A stretch of DNA of 64,000 nucleotides from Evansella clarkii (lineage in GTDB: Bacteria > Bacillota > Bacilli > Bacillales > Salisediminibacteriaceae). The stretch covers positions 937,507 through 1,001,506 of the forward strand of contig NZ_KV917376.1 of the NCBI RefSeq assembly GCF_002019695.1, given 5' to 3'. Below are positions 45,611 to 57,332 of this stretch, one piece after another; position 1 is the first letter of the stretch; the number at the start of each line of letters is the position of its first letter. The notes beneath the pieces are model-generated. The model was not told the origin of the DNA and ran no database searches. It saw only the letters and a list, made by a program, of their open reading frames with translations. Position numbers and translations under genes: made by a program.

Positions 45611-46259
45611 AAAGCTTTACACCCTTCAGTTCTACATACCTTTCGAGCTTCCGCTTCACCCTCTGCAGGGCATTATCTATTGACTTTACATGTCGATTTA
45701 AGTCGGCAGAAATTTCCTGATAGCTCCGGCCGTCGAGATAATGCATGAGTACTTTTCTCTCAAGGTCACTAAGAATTTCTCCCATTTTCACTTCAATATC
45801 ATCAAATTCTTCCTGGTTAATTAACAGTTCTTCAGGATCGCTTACTCTGGAGCCGCAAATAACATCCAGAAGTGTACGGTCAGACTCCTCATCATAAATA
45901 GGCTTGTCCAGAGACACATAAGAATTAAGGGGGATATGCTTCTGTCTTGTCGCTGTTTTAATAGCTGTAATGATCTGCCTTGTAATACACAGCTCCGCAA
46001 AAGCCTTGAAGGATGAAAGCTTGTCCCCTTTAAAATCCCGGATAGCTTTGTATAACCCAATCATCCCTTCCTGCACGATGTCTTCATGGTCAGCCCCGAT
46101 TAAAAAATAGGAGCGGGCTTTCGCTCTAACAAAGTTTTTGTACTTATTAATAAGGTATTCAAGGGCAGAGCTGTCCCCTTCGCGCACGTATTCTACGAGG
46201 CTTTCGTCTTCCATTCCAGCATATTTCTGCAGTCCATTCTCGATGAGGTCTAAAGCCAC
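45609..46259 (-). CDS. sigH: RNA polymerase sigma-H factor
   Basis: The 216-residue sigma factor directs stationary-phase and early sporulation genes in Bacillus. Region 2 is ADHEDIVQEGMIGLYKAIRDF; region 4 is the HTH DGRSYQEISADLNRHVKSIDNALQR. The start is GTG with GGAGGG upstream. Its presence suggests a sporulating lineage. Confidence 0.95.
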   Translation of the reverse strand: MALDLIENGLQKYAGMEDESLVEYVREGDSSALEYLINKYKNFVRAKARSYFLIGADHEDIVQEGMIGLYKAIRDFKGDKLSSFKAFAELCITRQIITAIKTATRQKHIPLNSYVSLDKPIYDEESDRTLLDVICGSRVSDPEELLINQEEFDDIEVKMGEILSDLERKVLMHYLDGRSYQEISADLNRHVKSIDNALQRVKRKLERYVELKGVKL

Positions 46260-46412
46260 CGCAATCCCTCCGACCCTTTCTATTTTTCATCGTGTCAAAA
46301 GCTTTAATTCTTTCTGGCATGAAAACGCATAATAGATTGAGCTTTTTAAACAAAATGAATTGTCTAAATATAGAAATAGTATACCGTACAAAAATCAAAA
46401 GCGTCAAGGTGA

Positions 46413-46928
46413 TCAATTCTCCCCTCGACGCCATTTTTCGAAAATTTCTGCCATTTCTTCACTGATAGGCAATTTTGTTTTTGCTTTCGCCTCGCGTGTT
46501 TTTTTTACTTGTTTTTCTATGCCCTTTTCAATCGCAATCATCTCATTCCGCAGTTCCCTTGCGGATTTTCTGAATGCCCCGCTGGCAAAAATGACACGCT
46601 GCTCAACGAAGTCAGATGTCGCAACATAGATTTGTTTGTCGACACGTTTAAGCTCTTTGACAAGTTTTTCTATTTTTTCATCCGCGGTTTCTTTTTCCCG
46701 CGTATAAATAATATTAAGTTGAAAATTGTTATACTTTTTGCCCAGCCCTGGAACCATATGAGCGTCAAATACGATGATCACTTCTATCCCGGTATAGGCC
46801 TGATACTCAGCCATTTTTTGTATAAGAAGGTCTCTTGCACCTTCTAAGTCGTTCACTTGAAGAGCTTTCAGTTCCGGCCAGTCCCCGATTATATTATAGC
46901 CATCAACGAGTAAAACTCTCCGTCTCAT
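46413..46928 (-). CDS. rae1: NYN-domain endoribonuclease Rae1 (YacP)
   Basis: The 171-residue protein has a PIN/NYN fold with acidic residues in LLVDGYNIIGDW and VIIVFDAHMVPG. Bacillus Rae1 cleaves mRNA in the ribosomal A site. Its start is one base past the rlmB stop, as in Bacillus. Confidence 0.9.
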   Translation of the reverse strand: MRRRVLLVDGYNIIGDWPELKALQVNDLEGARDLLIQKMAEYQAYTGIEVIIVFDAHMVPGLGKKYNNFQLNIIYTREKETADEKIEKLVKELKRVDKQIYVATSDFVEQRVIFASGAFRKSARELRNEMIAIEKGIEKQVKKTREAKAKTKLPISEEMAEIFEKWRRGEN

Positions 46929-46929
46929 C

Positions 46930-47682
46930 CTAACTCAGTCCCTGCGAATTACGCCGCCTGAAAGTCTCGTACATCAGCAGCCCTGCTGCCACTGAAGCAT
47001 TTAATGATGTGACCTTTCCTGATAAAGGTATGCGCACAAGAAAGTCGCACTTTTCTTTCACAAGCCGGCCCAGGCCTTTCCCTTCACTTCCTATAACAAG
47101 TCCTAAAGGCATCGTCAGGTCCGTTTCCCTGTAGTCTTCGGTTCCTTTTGCATCTGTTCCCACAAACCAGAGCCCTTCTTTTTTCAAATCTTCCATCGTA
47201 CGGGCCAGATTCGTTACCCTCGCTACAGGAACGTGTTCAATTGCACCTGCGGACGCTTTGGCAACCGTAGAAGTAAGCCCGACAGAACGGCGTTTTGGCA
47301 CAATGACTCCATGGGCGCCCGAAGCATCGGCTGTCCTTAAAATGGAACCTAGGTTATGGGGATCCTCCAGCTCATCCAGGAGAATGAAGAAAGGCGGTTC
47401 ATTCTTTTCTGCAGCCCTGTCAAACAATACAGATAAGTCCTGGTATTCATAAGCTGCAATTTGCGCCACCACGCCCTGGTGCTGGGATTCAGTCATTTGG
47501 TCCAGCTTCTTTTTAGGAACAAACTGAACATTTACTTTCGCATTTTTCGCATGCTGAATGACATTATTCATCTGCCCCCGCTGGGATCCTTCCGCTATCC
47601 ATATTTTATTAACCGGCCTTCCGCCTTTTAAGGCTTCAATGACCGGATTTTTCCCTGCGATTAAATCCTGCTGTTCACTCAT
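46930..47682 (-). CDS. rlmB: 23S rRNA (guanosine-2'-O-)-methyltransferase RlmB family
   Basis: This 250-residue SPOUT methyltransferase starts at MSEQQDLIAGKNPVIEAL with GGAGGGGG upstream. The knot motifs LDELEDPHNLGSILRTADA, GSEGKGLGRL and IPLSGKVTSLNASVAAG are complete. The start lies within the end of mrnC. Confidence 0.93.
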   Translation of the reverse strand: MSEQQDLIAGKNPVIEALKGGRPVNKIWIAEGSQRGQMNNVIQHAKNAKVNVQFVPKKKLDQMTESQHQGVVAQIAAYEYQDLSVLFDRAAEKNEPPFFILLDELEDPHNLGSILRTADASGAHGVIVPKRRSVGLTSTVAKASAGAIEHVPVARVTNLARTMEDLKKEGLWFVGTDAKGTEDYRETDLTMPLGLVIGSEGKGLGRLVKEKCDFLVRIPLSGKVTSLNASVAAGLLMYETFRRRNSQGLS

Positions 47683-48097
47683 TGTCCCCCTCCTTTCCTT
47701 CAATTATTGCAAAAGCTTGTCCGATGAGTTCATCGAGCCGGTTATTTTTTTCTGTTAAGTACAAATAGCCGAGCAGAGCTTCCAGAGCGGTACTCAGGCT
47801 GTATGTTGCCGGATCCGTGTTCTTAGGAATAGTGCCTGATTTAGCATTTCTTCCCCGCATCGCAACCGATAACTCTTCAGCGGTGAGAACATTTTCATCC
47901 ATGAAATTTCGGAGAACTTTTGCCTGGGCCTTCGCAGAAACATACTGTGTAGCGGTTTTATGCAGTCTGTTCGGCCTGACTTTCCCCTGGGAAATGAGGC
48001 GGTACCGGACATAGGTTTCCAGCACCGCATCTCCCATGTATGCGAGAGCAAGAGCATTTAACTGCTCCGGATCTTTTACTGTCTTATCAAGTTTCAT
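47675..48097 (-). CDS. mrnC: Mini-ribonuclease III
   Basis: The 140-residue protein is an RNase III catalytic domain without the dsRNA-binding domain (ALAYMGDAVLETYVRY, ALEALLGYLYL). In Bacillus it matures 23S rRNA ends. It follows cysS after two bases. Confidence 0.95.
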   Translation of the reverse strand: MKLDKTVKDPEQLNALALAYMGDAVLETYVRYRLISQGKVRPNRLHKTATQYVSAKAQAKVLRNFMDENVLTAEELSVAMRGRNAKSGTIPKNTDPATYSLSTALEALLGYLYLTEKNNRLDELIGQAFAIIEGKEGDNE

Positions 48098-48099
48098 GG

Positions 48100-49500
48100 C
48101 TACCCCCTCTTCCAGCGAGTCCCTTGAGGAGTATCTTCCAGAATGATATTTTTTTCTTTCAGTTCATCCCTGATCTCGTCTGCCCTGGCAAAGTTTCTGT
48201 TCTTTCTTGCATCTATTCTTTCCTGAATTAAAGCCTCTACCTCTTCATCCAGCAAAGCTTTCTCCTGCTTTAGCTGAATCCCCAGAACGAAGGCCATATC
48301 ATCAAGGCGCTTAATGAAACTCTGAAGCACCTCTTTGCTGGAGTGCTTTTCTCTGAGATAAAGGTTACCAGCTTTCACGAGATCAAACATAGCTGCGACT
48401 GCATTGGCACTGTTGAAGTCATCATCCATTTCTTTTATAAAACGGTTGTGGAGCTCTTCAATTTGCCCCTGCCATTTATCTCTGTTCTCACCCAGGTCTG
48501 CCGTTTCTTCCAGCCGGTGCTGTAAGTTGGAATATGTGGTCTTGATCCTGTCCAGCCCTGCCTTGGCACTCTCAAGCTGTTCATCGCTGAAGTTGATCGG
48601 ACTGCGGTAATGGGCGTTAACGATGAAGAAACGGACAACTTCCGGATCAAACTGCTTAATGATATCGTGCACAAGGATAAAGTTTCCTAGTGATTTGGAC
48701 ATTTTTTCGTTGTTAATATTAATATACCCATTGTGTATCCAGTAGTTAGCCATTTGTTTTTCATTTAGTGCTTCCGACTGGGCAATTTCATTCTCGTGGT
48801 GAGGAAAAGCCAGATCCTGGCCCCCGGCGTGGATATCGATAGTCTCCCCTAAATATTTCTTAACCATAGCTGAGCATTCTATGTGCCAGCCTGGCCTTCC
48901 TTCTCCCCATGGGCTCTCCCATTTGATTTCCCCTGGTTTCGCTTTTTTCCACAGTACAAAATCCAGCGGGTCCTCTTTTTTCTCCCCCACTTCAATCCTT
49001 GAGCCAAGCTGAAGGTCTTCAACAGACTGGTGAGAGAGTTTGCCGTAATTGTCGAACTTCTTTGTTCTGAAATAAACATCGCCGCCTGATTCGTATGCAT
49101 AGCCCTTTTCTGTAAGCCGATCAATAAAGGAGATGATTTCCGGCATGGTGTCTGTCACACGAGGGTGGATATCTGCCTTTTTAACTCCCAGCGCCCCGGT
49201 ATCTTCATGGTATGCCTGAATAAAACGTTCAGCTATCGCCATCACGTCTTCTCCCATTTCCTCGGCAGCCTTAATGATTTTGTCATCCACGTCTGTAAAG
49301 TTCGAGACATAGGTCACCTCGTAACCTTTATACTGGAAATACCTCCGGACCATATCGAAAACCACCGCAGGCCTGGCATTCCCTATGTGAATATAGTTAT
49401 ATACCGTAGGACCGCATACATACATTTTCACCTTACCTTCTTCTATAGGCTTAAATGGCTCTATTTTTCTATTAAGGGTGTTATACAGCTGTATACCCAT
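48100..49500 (-). CDS. cysS: Cysteinyl-tRNA synthetase
   Basis: The 466-residue class I synthetase has the HIGNARP (HIGH-type) and KMSKSLGN motifs and the zinc ligands beginning with Cys in [10 protein letters not shown] start at [11 protein letters not shown] (49500), which has AAAGGAG upstream; an ATG six codons earlier overlaps the cysE end. It is controlled with cysE by the T-box. Confidence 0.97.
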   Translation of the reverse strand: MGIQLYNTLNRKIEPFKPIEEGKVKMYVCGPTVYNYIHIGNARPAVVFDMVRRYFQYKGYEVTYVSNFTDVDDKIIKAAEEMGEDVMAIAERFIQAYHEDTGALGVKKADIHPRVTDTMPEIISFIDRLTEKGYAYESGGDVYFRTKKFDNYGKLSHQSVEDLQLGSRIEVGEKKEDPLDFVLWKKAKPGEIKWESPWGEGRPGWHIECSAMVKKYLGETIDIHAGGQDLAFPHHENEIAQSEALNEKQMANYWIHNGYININNEKMSKSLGNFILVHDIIKQFDPEVVRFFIVNAHYRSPINFSDEQLESAKAGLDRIKTTYSNLQHRLEETADLGENRDKWQGQIEELHNRFIKEMDDDFNSANAVAAMFDLVKAGNLYLREKHSSKEVLQSFIKRLDDMAFVLGIQLKQEKALLDEEVEALIQERIDARKNRNFARADEIRDELKEKNIILEDTPQGTRWKRG

Positions 49501-49514
49501 TATTTCGTCTCCTT

Positions 49515-50177
49515 TCATATTTCCGATTCGGATTTCTCCTGCTGTTTTCTTAAGTTGTTTAATTCTCTTTTCAGACGGAGTATCTCTCCCTCCAGCTCCC
49601 GGAATTTATCGGAAACTGGGTCAGGAAGGTTAATCTGGTCTAAATCTCTCGTTACTTTTACTCCATCCTGTATAACCACTCTGCCAGGTATCCCCACAAC
49701 AGTGGAATTTGGAGGAATCTCTTTTAAAACAACAGATCCTGCTCCTATACGTGAGTTTCTTCCGATCCTCATGGAGCCAAGAACCTTCGCCCCTGTTGCA
49801 ATAAGCACATCGTCTTCCACTGTTGGGTGGCGTTTTCCCTTTTCTTTGCCTGTACCCCCTAAAGTGACACCCTGATAAATAGTTACATTATTCCCTATTT
49901 CACATGTTTCACCGATTACAACTCCCATACCATGGTCAATAAACAGCCTTTGGCCGATTTTTGCACCAGGGTGGATTTCAATTCCTGTAAAAAAACGGCT
50001 TACTTGCGAGATATAGCGGGCAATAAAATAAAACTTTTTCTTCCACAGTGAATGGGCGAGCCGGTGTGCCCAAATAGCATGCACTCCTGAATAATTAATC
50101 GCCACCTCCAGACGGTTCCTTGCAGCAGGGTCCTGTTCAAGTACTACGTCAATATCGTTTTTAAGTGTACGGAACAT
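49515..50177 (-). CDS. cysE: Serine O-acetyltransferase
   Basis: The 220-residue enzyme makes O-acetylserine for cysteine synthesis. The left-handed beta-helix repeats and the active region [17 protein letters not shown] are clear. It is the first gene under the cysteine T-box, coupling cysteine supply to tRNA charging. Confidence 0.97.
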   Translation of the reverse strand: MFRTLKNDIDVVLEQDPAARNRLEVAINYSGVHAIWAHRLAHSLWKKKFYFIARYISQVSRFFTGIEIHPGAKIGQRLFIDHGMGVVIGETCEIGNNVTIYQGVTLGGTGKEKGKRHPTVEDDVLIATGAKVLGSMRIGRNSRIGAGSVVLKEIPPNSTVVGIPGRVVIQDGVKVTRDLDQINLPDPVSDKFRELEGEILRLKRELNNLRKQQEKSESEI

Positions 50178-50240
50178 ACCTTCCCCCTCCTCTCAGTCTG
50201 TATATGAAATCATTTATCGCACTTAATCAGGCTGGAAAAA

Positions 50241-50530
50241 TAAAAAAACGCCTCTGTGCCTGGTTGGCACAGAGACGCTCATCGCGTGGTTCCACTCTGT
50301 TTGAGCGTGTAATACGCTCCACTTTAACAGATAACGGTCTGCAACCGCTCCTGCATACTTATCCTCTGTCAGGATGTTCTGCAGAAGGCTCAGAGGTGCA
50401 TTTCAGAAAGGAAATCCTTAAGCTGCTTACAGCCGGTGGCAGCTCTCTCTTGGAAGGACACTCCATTCTTACTTCTCCTCATCCGCGCTTTCCTGTATGT
50501 TATTGATATGTTCATTCTTTCGTTAATGTT
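50241..50530 (-). ncRNA. T-box riboswitch, cysteine-specific
   Basis: The leader between gltX and cysE carries the T-box sequence AGAGTGGAACCACGCG (50282-50297 on the plus strand as its complement) and a terminator stem, 50249-50260 with 50265-50276, followed by seven T. A TGC at 50398-50400 (minus), in the context GAAATGCACC, is placed as a specifier codon and reads Cys. This fits control of cysE-cysS by uncharged tRNA-Cys. Confidence 0.9.
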
Positions 50531-50566
50531 CCGCTGCAGAAAGACTCTGCATAACGTACTTATTAG

Positions 50567-52024
50567 TTATTTTAACAGTTTGCCAAGACGGTCGGAAACT
50601 TTTTGTCTTCCAAGCAAAAACAAAGTTTTTGGCAAGTCAGGGCCATGCGTCTGGCCAGTTGCAGCCACCCGGATTGGCATAAATAACTTTTTCCCTTTGT
50701 GCCCTGTCTCTTTTTGAACTTCTTTCATGGACTTCTTCAGCTGCTCGGCTGAAAAATCTTCCATGTTGTCCACTTTTTCTTTGAATGCGGTCAGCACTTC
50801 AGGAACTTGTTCATCGTTAAGAACTTCATTTGCTTCTTCATTATAGCCGATTTCGTCCTTGAAGAACAACTCTGTTAACTCTACAATCTCTGCTGCAAAG
50901 CTCATTTTTTCCTGATGAAGAGCAACGAGGTCCCTGACCCACCCTCTCTGCTCATCTGATAAGTTTTCCGGAAGCCTTCCAGCTTCCTGAAGATGAGGCA
51001 GCGCAAGCTCTGTTATCCGGTCAGAGTCAGCATCCTTCATATACTGATTGTTCATCCAGGCAAGCTTTTTTGTATCGAATACTGCCGGCGCTTTAATAAT
51101 ACGCTCAAGGCTGAACTGTTCAATGAGCTGTTCCCCTGAAAGAATCTCTTCTTCGCCGCCTGGAGACCAGCCGAGCAATGATATAAAGTTAACAATAGCT
51201 TCAGGAAGATAACCGAGATCACGGTACTGCTCCACAAACTGAATAATAGACTCTTCCCGCTTGCTCATTTTCTGCCTGTCTTCATTCAGGATTAAGGAAG
51301 CGTGTGCAAACCTTGGTTTTTCCCAGCCGAACGCTTCGAAAATAAGAAGCTGGCGAGGCGTGTTGGACAGGTGTTCTTCTCCCCGGATTACGTGGCTGAT
51401 TTCCATAAGATGATCGTCCACAGCTACCGCGAAATTATATGTTGGTATACCGTCAGCTCTTGCAATTACAAAGTCGCCGATCCCTTCCGTTTCGAACGTC
51501 ACTTCCCCACGTACAATATCGTCCACGATGATTGTCTTATCTTCAGGGACATGAAAACGGACGACTGGTTTGCGCCCTTCTGCTTCATAAGCGTGCTTCT
51601 GTTCCTCTGTCAGGTTACGATCCCGGCCGCTGTACTTAGGAGTCAGCCCTTTTGCACGCTGCTCTTCCCGTTCTGCTTCCAGTTCTTCTTCGGACATGTA
51701 GCAGTGATATGCTTTTCCCTCTTCAATCAGCTGTTCTACATATTTTCTGTAAATGTCCAGACGTTCCATACTCTGATACGGAGCATAGGGACCTCCTGTA
51801 TCTACACTTTCATCCCAGTCTATTCCCAGCCATTTCAGGCTATCCATCAGCTTCTCCGTTGCAGTATCCACATTTCGTGCCTGATCCGTGTCTTCAATGC
51901 GAAGGATAAACTTTCCGTTCTGATTTCTGGCAAACAGATAATTAAATAAAGCGGATCTCGCTCCTCCGATATGCAAATGCCCCGTTGGGCTTGGAGCAAA
52001 CCTTACACGTACATTTTGAGTCAT
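50567..52024 (-). CDS. gltX: Glutamyl-tRNA synthetase
   Basis: The 485-residue class I synthetase has the HIGH-type motif [17 protein letters not shown] and the KMSKREES motif. In Bacillus it is non-discriminating and also charges tRNA-Gln for later amidation. It ends just before the T-box region. Confidence 0.97.
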   Translation of the reverse strand: MTQNVRVRFAPSPTGHLHIGGARSALFNYLFARNQNGKFILRIEDTDQARNVDTATEKLMDSLKWLGIDWDESVDTGGPYAPYQSMERLDIYRKYVEQLIEEGKAYHCYMSEEELEAEREEQRAKGLTPKYSGRDRNLTEEQKHAYEAEGRKPVVRFHVPEDKTIIVDDIVRGEVTFETEGIGDFVIARADGIPTYNFAVAVDDHLMEISHVIRGEEHLSNTPRQLLIFEAFGWEKPRFAHASLILNEDRQKMSKREESIIQFVEQYRDLGYLPEAIVNFISLLGWSPGGEEEILSGEQLIEQFSLERIIKAPAVFDTKKLAWMNNQYMKDADSDRITELALPHLQEAGRLPENLSDEQRGWVRDLVALHQEKMSFAAEIVELTELFFKDEIGYNEEANEVLNDEQVPEVLTAFKEKVDNMEDFSAEQLKKSMKEVQKETGHKGKKLFMPIRVAATGQTHGPDLPKTLFLLGRQKVSDRLGKLLK

Positions 52025-52117
52025 TTTAAGGCACCTTCCATTCTCTGATTCATTAAACTTTTTCTTATTTTATCATTAAATTATTACAGGAGGTCAAGAG
52101 GAGAGGCAGATTGTCTG

Positions 52118-52597
52118 CTACTTCTGTTCCTCAAGCAGGATAACAGCCATAGAGGCAATTCCTTCTCCTCTGCCGGTAAAACCCAGTTTTTCCGTAGTGG
52201 TTGCTTTCACATTCACCTGGGCTGTCTCTCCTTCGAGAAGTTCAGCTATTCTTTCCCTCATTTCCTGAATATAAGGAGCCATTTTCGGCTTCTGGGCCAT
52301 TATTGTACAGTCCAGATTTCCCAGACGGTAACCTCTGGACTTCACAATCTCCCAGACATGCCTCAGGAGTTCTGCAGAATCAGCGTCTTTAAATTCAGGA
52401 TCTGTATCCGGAAAATGTCTCCCAATATCTCCTTCTCCTATTGCTCCCAGACATGCATCCGCAATCGTATGCAGGAGAACATCTGCGTCTGAATGGCCAA
52501 GGAGACCCTTTTCATAAGGAATTTCAATACCGCCGATAATGAGAGGCCTTCCTTCTGTCAGCTGGTGTACATCAAAGCCTTGTCCGATTCTAATCAT
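52118..52597 (-). CDS. ispF: 2-C-methyl-D-erythritol 2,4-cyclodiphosphate synthase
   Basis: The 159-residue MEP-pathway enzyme has the metal ligands in GFDVHQL and [13 protein letters not shown], and the [18 protein letters not shown] end. Its start overlaps the ispD stop by four bases. Confidence 0.97.
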   Translation of the reverse strand: MIRIGQGFDVHQLTEGRPLIIGGIEIPYEKGLLGHSDADVLLHTIADACLGAIGEGDIGRHFPDTDPEFKDADSAELLRHVWEIVKSRGYRLGNLDCTIMAQKPKMAPYIQEMRERIAELLEGETAQVNVKATTTEKLGFTGRGEGIASMAVILLEEQK

Positions 52598-53289
52598 TCG
52601 TCCCAGCCCTTTCGTTTTGAAATAATCGCTTCACCGAACATAATATCCTCTGGTGTAGTGATTTTAATATTTTCATAATCTCCTTCAATAATATAAACGT
52701 TCCCGCCTGTATATTCAATCAGAGAGGCGTCATCTGTCCCTTCAAAACCATCCTCGGCAGCCTGCTTATGGGCCTTCAGTATTTCCTCATGCCTAAAAGC
52801 CTGCGGTGTCTGTACAGCCCACAAGCTTGACCGGTCAATTGTTTTATGTATTTTACCTTCTGCCGCCTGCTTGATTGTATCTTTCACAGGTACGGCAGTG
52901 ACACAGGCTCCCTTTCCAGTCACCGTATTTACTAACTTATGGACTACATGCTTCTGAACAAAAGGGCGGGCGCCATCATGAATGAGGACGACGGGGTTTC
53001 CTTCTATCGCTTTTAATCCCTGGAAAACGCTCTCCTGGCGTTCCTTTCCACCCTCAACAACCTTTATCACTTTCTTAATGTTATAGGAATCTAATAAATT
53101 CTTTATTTCCTCTGTTTCATTCTTATTAACCGCAAGAATAATCCCTTCACAAAGAGAATCCTCCTCAAACACATGAAGTGTGTGAATGAGGAGGGGTATG
53201 CCGCCAATATTAATGAATTGTTTGTTTTTACCTGCCCGCATACGCTTTCCCTGGCCTGCTGCAGGTATGACAACATTATATTTCTCCAT
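52594..53289 (-). CDS. ispD: 2-C-methyl-D-erythritol 4-phosphate cytidylyltransferase
   Basis: The 231-residue enzyme has the nucleotide-binding start [18 protein letters not shown] and the conserved IHDGARPFV and TDDASLIE motifs. With IspF it makes isoprenoid precursors. Confidence 0.97.
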   Translation of the reverse strand: MEKYNVVIPAAGQGKRMRAGKNKQFINIGGIPLLIHTLHVFEEDSLCEGIILAVNKNETEEIKNLLDSYNIKKVIKVVEGGKERQESVFQGLKAIEGNPVVLIHDGARPFVQKHVVHKLVNTVTGKGACVTAVPVKDTIKQAAEGKIHKTIDRSSLWAVQTPQAFRHEEILKAHKQAAEDGFEGTDDASLIEYTGGNVYIIEGDYENIKITTPEDIMFGEAIISKRKGWDE

Positions 53290-53417
53290 AATATCTATCC
53301 CTTATATAATTGCGATAATTTATTTTTATCCCGATATAACCGTCCATAAAACTCCCCCCTCTAAACATGAGTGGAGGCGAAGATGTTTAGGCGGGAGATA
53401 ACGGACACTAATTCACT

Positions 53418-54515
53418 TTATAATGCTTTTTCAAGAAGCTTAGGCTTTGCAAAAATCATTCGCCCTGCTGAAGTCTGCAGCACACTTGTTACGATAACTT
53501 CTATCTGTTTTCCGATATAATTACGTCCTTCTTCAACAACTATCATTGTGCCATCATCCAGATATGCAATTCCCTGATTTTGCTCTTTCCCGTCTTTTAT
53601 TACTTGTACTGCCATTTCTTCTCCCGGAAGTACTACCGGTTTTACAGCATTCGCCAGGTCGTTAATATTCAGTACAGCAACTCCCTGAAGGTCGCAGACT
53701 TTGTTCAGGTTAAAGTCGTTAGTGACTACTAATCCGTCCAGAACTTTCGCCAGTTTAACGAGCTTGCTGTCAACTTCCTGAATTTCTTCAAAGTCTCCTT
53801 CATAAATAACCACATTTACCGGAAGTTCCTTTTGAATCTTATTCAGAATATCAAGCCCCCGGCGGCCCCGGTTCCTTTTAAGTACATCTGAGGAGTCGGC
53901 AATATGCTGCAGCTCTTCGAGAACAAATTCAGGTATCATAAGTGTCCCTTCGAGGAACCCGGTCTGGCAGATATCTGCAATTCTTCCGTCAATAATCACG
54001 CTGGTGTCAAGAATTTTTAGTGAACCGCCGTACTCTTTCTGTGCATCGTCTTTCTTCTTATCCTTTAACCCCGACCTGTTAGCTATCGGAAATAAATTTA
54101 TCAGCTCATCACGTTTTTTAAAGCCTACCTGGAAACCTAAGTACCCTAGTAAAAGCGTTATGAATAATGGCAGTATCGTACTTATTACATGAATAGATAC
54201 AGCTTCTAAAGGCAGGCTGATCAAATAGGCGATAATTAAACCTGCACCGAGCCCCATTGAGCCAAATAATAAATCTGTAACAGGTGCCTTAACAAGCGTT
54301 TCCTCTACTAATCGTATAATGCCGACAATGTCATCAACAAGCCAGAAAGTAGATAAAAATAGTATAAGTGCCCCTATTATTGCTCCGGCATATGATGTCG
54401 TCAGCCAGAATGGGATTTCCCCCACATTTAATAATTCTAACAGATCCGGAAGAAAGATGAATCCCAGCGTTCCCCCAGTCAAAATAATAAACAATTGTAC
54501 CATTCTGCGAAGCAT
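53418..54515 (-). CDS. PIN/TRAM-domain membrane protein (YacL family)
   Basis: The 365-residue protein has four N-terminal membrane segments, a PIN domain with [15 protein letters not shown] and TNDFNLNKV, and a C-terminal TRAM domain. The role is not established; a membrane-bound ribonuclease is likely. ATG at 54515 is preferred because the GTG three codons earlier overlaps the AAAGGAGG site. Confidence 0.9.
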   Translation of the reverse strand: MLRRMVQLFIILTGGTLGFIFLPDLLELLNVGEIPFWLTTSYAGAIIGALILFLSTFWLVDDIVGIIRLVEETLVKAPVTDLLFGSMGLGAGLIIAYLISLPLEAVSIHVISTILPLFITLLLGYLGFQVGFKKRDELINLFPIANRSGLKDKKKDDAQKEYGGSLKILDTSVIIDGRIADICQTGFLEGTLMIPEFVLEELQHIADSSDVLKRNRGRRGLDILNKIQKELPVNVVIYEGDFEEIQEVDSKLVKLAKVLDGLVVTNDFNLNKVCDLQGVAVLNINDLANAVKPVVLPGEEMAVQVIKDGKEQNQGIAYLDDGTMIVVEEGRNYIGKQIEVIVTSVLQTSAGRMIFAKPKLLEKAL

Positions 54516-54714
54516 ACACTTCACCTCCTTTAAACATTATAGACAAGTCTCAAATATTCAAACCTGATCCGGGGAAATCACAAAAAGTTACATACTTTAA
54601 AGTAAGAGAATAATACTTTCACATTATCAAATCGTCTGTAAAATGTCAATTACAGTAAATTTACCATTATAACTCATTTTGATTTCATTCGTCAACATAC
54701 GATCTTCTGTGACA

Positions 54715-55797
54715 CTAAATATGGCGGTCGATAAACAGCTGTTCCTGTATTCGTGTCAGCCCTTCTTTGATTTTTCGCGCTCTCGCTTCTCCAATACCAT
54801 CTACTTCGTCAAGGTCTTCTGTGGAAGCTCTCATAATTCTAGGTAAATCAATAAACTTCTCTACAAGATTTTCAACGACGAGAGGAGGTATCCGCGGGAT
54901 TTTATTAAGAATACGATACCCTCTTGGACAAACTGATACTTCGTTGACATTCGTGTTTTTACTGTATCCCAGAAGCTTCACAATCACCTGGTCATCCAGA
55001 AGCTCTTCCTTAGACAGTCGTTTGAGCTTTTTCAATATATGCACTGGGTCCTGTCCCTTATCTTTCATATAATCTTTTATAAGCAGAAGTGCTTCTTTCT
55101 CCACATTGGAAACTAACTCTTCCAGCTGCATGGAGATAAGCCGTCCTTCATTTCCAAGCTCATTAACATAATTTAATATCTCACTTTTAATCCTGAGAAC
55201 CATTTCTATCCTGTGCATTACCTGGGAAACTTCCTGGAAAGTTACCAGCTCTTCAAATTCTAAGGCTCCCAGATTAGTAATCCCCTGATCCAGAACAGAT
55301 TTGTATTTTTCCAGCGTTTGAATCGCCTGGTTCGCTTTCGTAAGAATTACCCCAATGTCTTTTAAAGCATAGCGGTATTCACCCTGGTAAAGGGTAATTA
55401 CATTCCGGCGCTGGGAGATGGAAATGACGAGATTCCCAGTCTGCCTCGCAACCCGCTGAGCTGTACGGTGGCGAATTCCGGTTTCCGTTGATTCAATAGC
55501 ATTATTCGGAACCAGCTGGGTATTGGCATATAATATCCTCTCTCCGTCTTCACTCAACACGATAGCTCCATCCATCTTTGCCAGCTCATATAAATACGCA
55601 GGGGAAAACTCGCAATTTATAAAAAATCCCCCGTCTACAATATTTATCATTTCATTGTTGTAGCCAAGAACGATCAGGCCTCCGGTTTTTGCACGGAGAA
55701 CATTGTCTATCCCTTCACGTAAAGCTGTTCCAGGGGATATAAGCTGCAGCACCTCGCTTATAAAATTAAGATTATAATTCGAATCTCGGTGATCCAC
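54715..55797 (-). CDS. disA: Diadenylate cyclase DisA, DNA integrity scanning protein
   Basis: The 360-residue protein makes c-di-AMP. The DAC domain has the DGA motif ([12 protein letters not shown]) and RHR motif ([15 protein letters not shown]). The C-terminal helix-hairpin-helix ([18 protein letters not shown]) binds branched DNA. It overlaps the end of radA by 26 bases. Confidence 0.97.
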   Translation of the reverse strand: MDHRDSNYNLNFISEVLQLISPGTALREGIDNVLRAKTGGLIVLGYNNEMINIVDGGFFINCEFSPAYLYELAKMDGAIVLSEDGERILYANTQLVPNNAIESTETGIRHRTAQRVARQTGNLVISISQRRNVITLYQGEYRYALKDIGVILTKANQAIQTLEKYKSVLDQGITNLGALEFEELVTFQEVSQVMHRIEMVLRIKSEILNYVNELGNEGRLISMQLEELVSNVEKEALLLIKDYMKDKGQDPVHILKKLKRLSKEELLDDQVIVKLLGYSKNTNVNEVSVCPRGYRILNKIPRIPPLVVENLVEKFIDLPRIMRASTEDLDEVDGIGEARARKIKEGLTRIQEQLFIDRHI

Positions 55798-57178
55798 TTG
55801 ATGCCCCTCCTATCGTTATCTCTAATGCTTCGCTTACTGTATTTACTCCGACAACTTCAATCCCGTCCGGTATATCCCAGCCCCCAAGGTTCCTCTCCGG
55901 GACAATCACCCGCTTAAAACCAAGTTTGCTTGCTTCTGAGACACGCTGCTCTATCCTGGAAACACGACGCACCTCTCCTGTAAGTCCTACTTCCCCAATA
56001 ATTACATCCGCAGGAGGGGCAGGCGCGTCCCGGAAACTGGAGGCGATAGCTACAGCGATGGCTAAATCTATAGAAGGTTCATCAAGCCTTACTCCTCCGG
56101 CGACTTTTACATACGCGTCCTGATTCTGCAGCATCATTCCTACTCTTTTTTCGAGTACCGCCATAATCAGTGAAATCCGATTGTGGTCAATTCCAGTGGC
56201 CATACGCCGTGGATTACCGAAACTGGTAGGGGATATGAGCGACTGAATTTCAACAAGAACTGTCCTGGTTCCCTCCATCGAGGCTACTACCGCAGAGCCA
56301 GCAGCACCTGCAGAACGTTCTTCGAGAAAAATTTCAGAAGGATTCAGTACTTCCTCCAGGCCAACTTCCTTCATTTCAAAAATGCCCATTTCATTTGTGG
56401 AGCCAAATCGGTTTTTTACCGCCCGGAGAATGCGATATGTATGATGTCTTTCTCCCTCGAAATACAGAACGGAATCAACCATATGTTCCAGAAGCCTTGG
56501 GCCGGCGATAGAACCTTGCTTTGTAACATGCCCAACTATAAAGATCGCGATTCCTTTTGTTTTGGCGATACGCATAAAAGCAGCTGTAGATTCTCTTACC
56601 TGGGCGACGCTGCCTGGCGCACTTGTGACATGATCAAGATATACTGTCTGTATTGAATCTATTACAACAAGCGTTGGGTTTATTTCTTCAATGACTTTTT
56701 CAATATGTTCCACGTCTGTTTCTGCAAGCACGAAAAGTTCGTCCGTTGTTATATTCAATCTGTCCGCCCGGAGTTTGGTCTGTTTAACAGATTCCTCGCC
56801 TGATATGTACAATACTCTTCTTCCATGCTTCGCTATTTCCGCAGAAACCTGTAAGAGAAGTGTTGATTTACCAATTCCCGGATCGCCGCCGACTAAAACC
56901 AGGGAACCAGGTACAATCCCGCCCCCGAGAACACGGTTTAATTCTTTAATATGTGTGTCGAACCTCCGTTCATCCTTACGCTCAATTTTTGTAATCGGCT
57001 GAGGTTTGGAAGAAGCGGTTGTCCCGGAGGTCACAAATCCCCGCCTTTTCTCAGCAGGAGCAGCTTCAAATTCTTCTACCAGGGTGTTCCAGTTCTGGCA
57101 TCCTGGACATTTCCCCATCCACTTTGTTGATTCATACCCGCATTCCTGACACACAAATTTTGTTTTTCTCTTTGCCAT
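55772..57178 (-). CDS. radA: DNA repair protein RadA
   Basis: The 468-residue protein has the N-terminal zinc finger [18 protein letters not shown], Walker [11 protein letters not shown], the KNRFG motif and a Lon-like C-terminal domain. It moves branch points in recombination and binds DisA in Bacillus, consistent with the coupling to disA. Confidence 0.97.
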   Translation of the reverse strand: MAKRKTKFVCQECGYESTKWMGKCPGCQNWNTLVEEFEAAPAEKRRGFVTSGTTASSKPQPITKIERKDERRFDTHIKELNRVLGGGIVPGSLVLVGGDPGIGKSTLLLQVSAEIAKHGRRVLYISGEESVKQTKLRADRLNITTDELFVLAETDVEHIEKVIEEINPTLVVIDSIQTVYLDHVTSAPGSVAQVRESTAAFMRIAKTKGIAIFIVGHVTKQGSIAGPRLLEHMVDSVLYFEGERHHTYRILRAVKNRFGSTNEMGIFEMKEVGLEEVLNPSEIFLEERSAGAAGSAVVASMEGTRTVLVEIQSLISPTSFGNPRRMATGIDHNRISLIMAVLEKRVGMMLQNQDAYVKVAGGVRLDEPSIDLAIAVAIASSFRDAPAPPADVIIGEVGLTGEVRRVSRIEQRVSEASKLGFKRVIVPERNLGGWDIPDGIEVVGVNTVSEALEITIGGASSGSPRFEL

Positions 57179-57273
57179 TCATATTCCTCCTGCCCAGTGA
57201 TAGTAGTTATATTTTATCATTATTACAGAGCGTTTAGAAAAATTGGCGCATGGTGACTCGTATTAATATTACA

Positions 57274-57310
57274 GAAGAAGCCGGAAAAAGTTTCAGCGAC
57301 TTTTTCCGGC
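57274..57310 (-). terminator. Terminator after clpC
   Basis: A 12-bp perfect stem (57280-57291 with 57299-57310) with a seven-base loop lies 23 bases past clpC. The following tract is TTCTTCTG, a weak T run. It separates clpC from radA. Confidence 0.65.
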
Positions 57311-57332
57311 CCGGGTGTACTAAGTGAGATTA

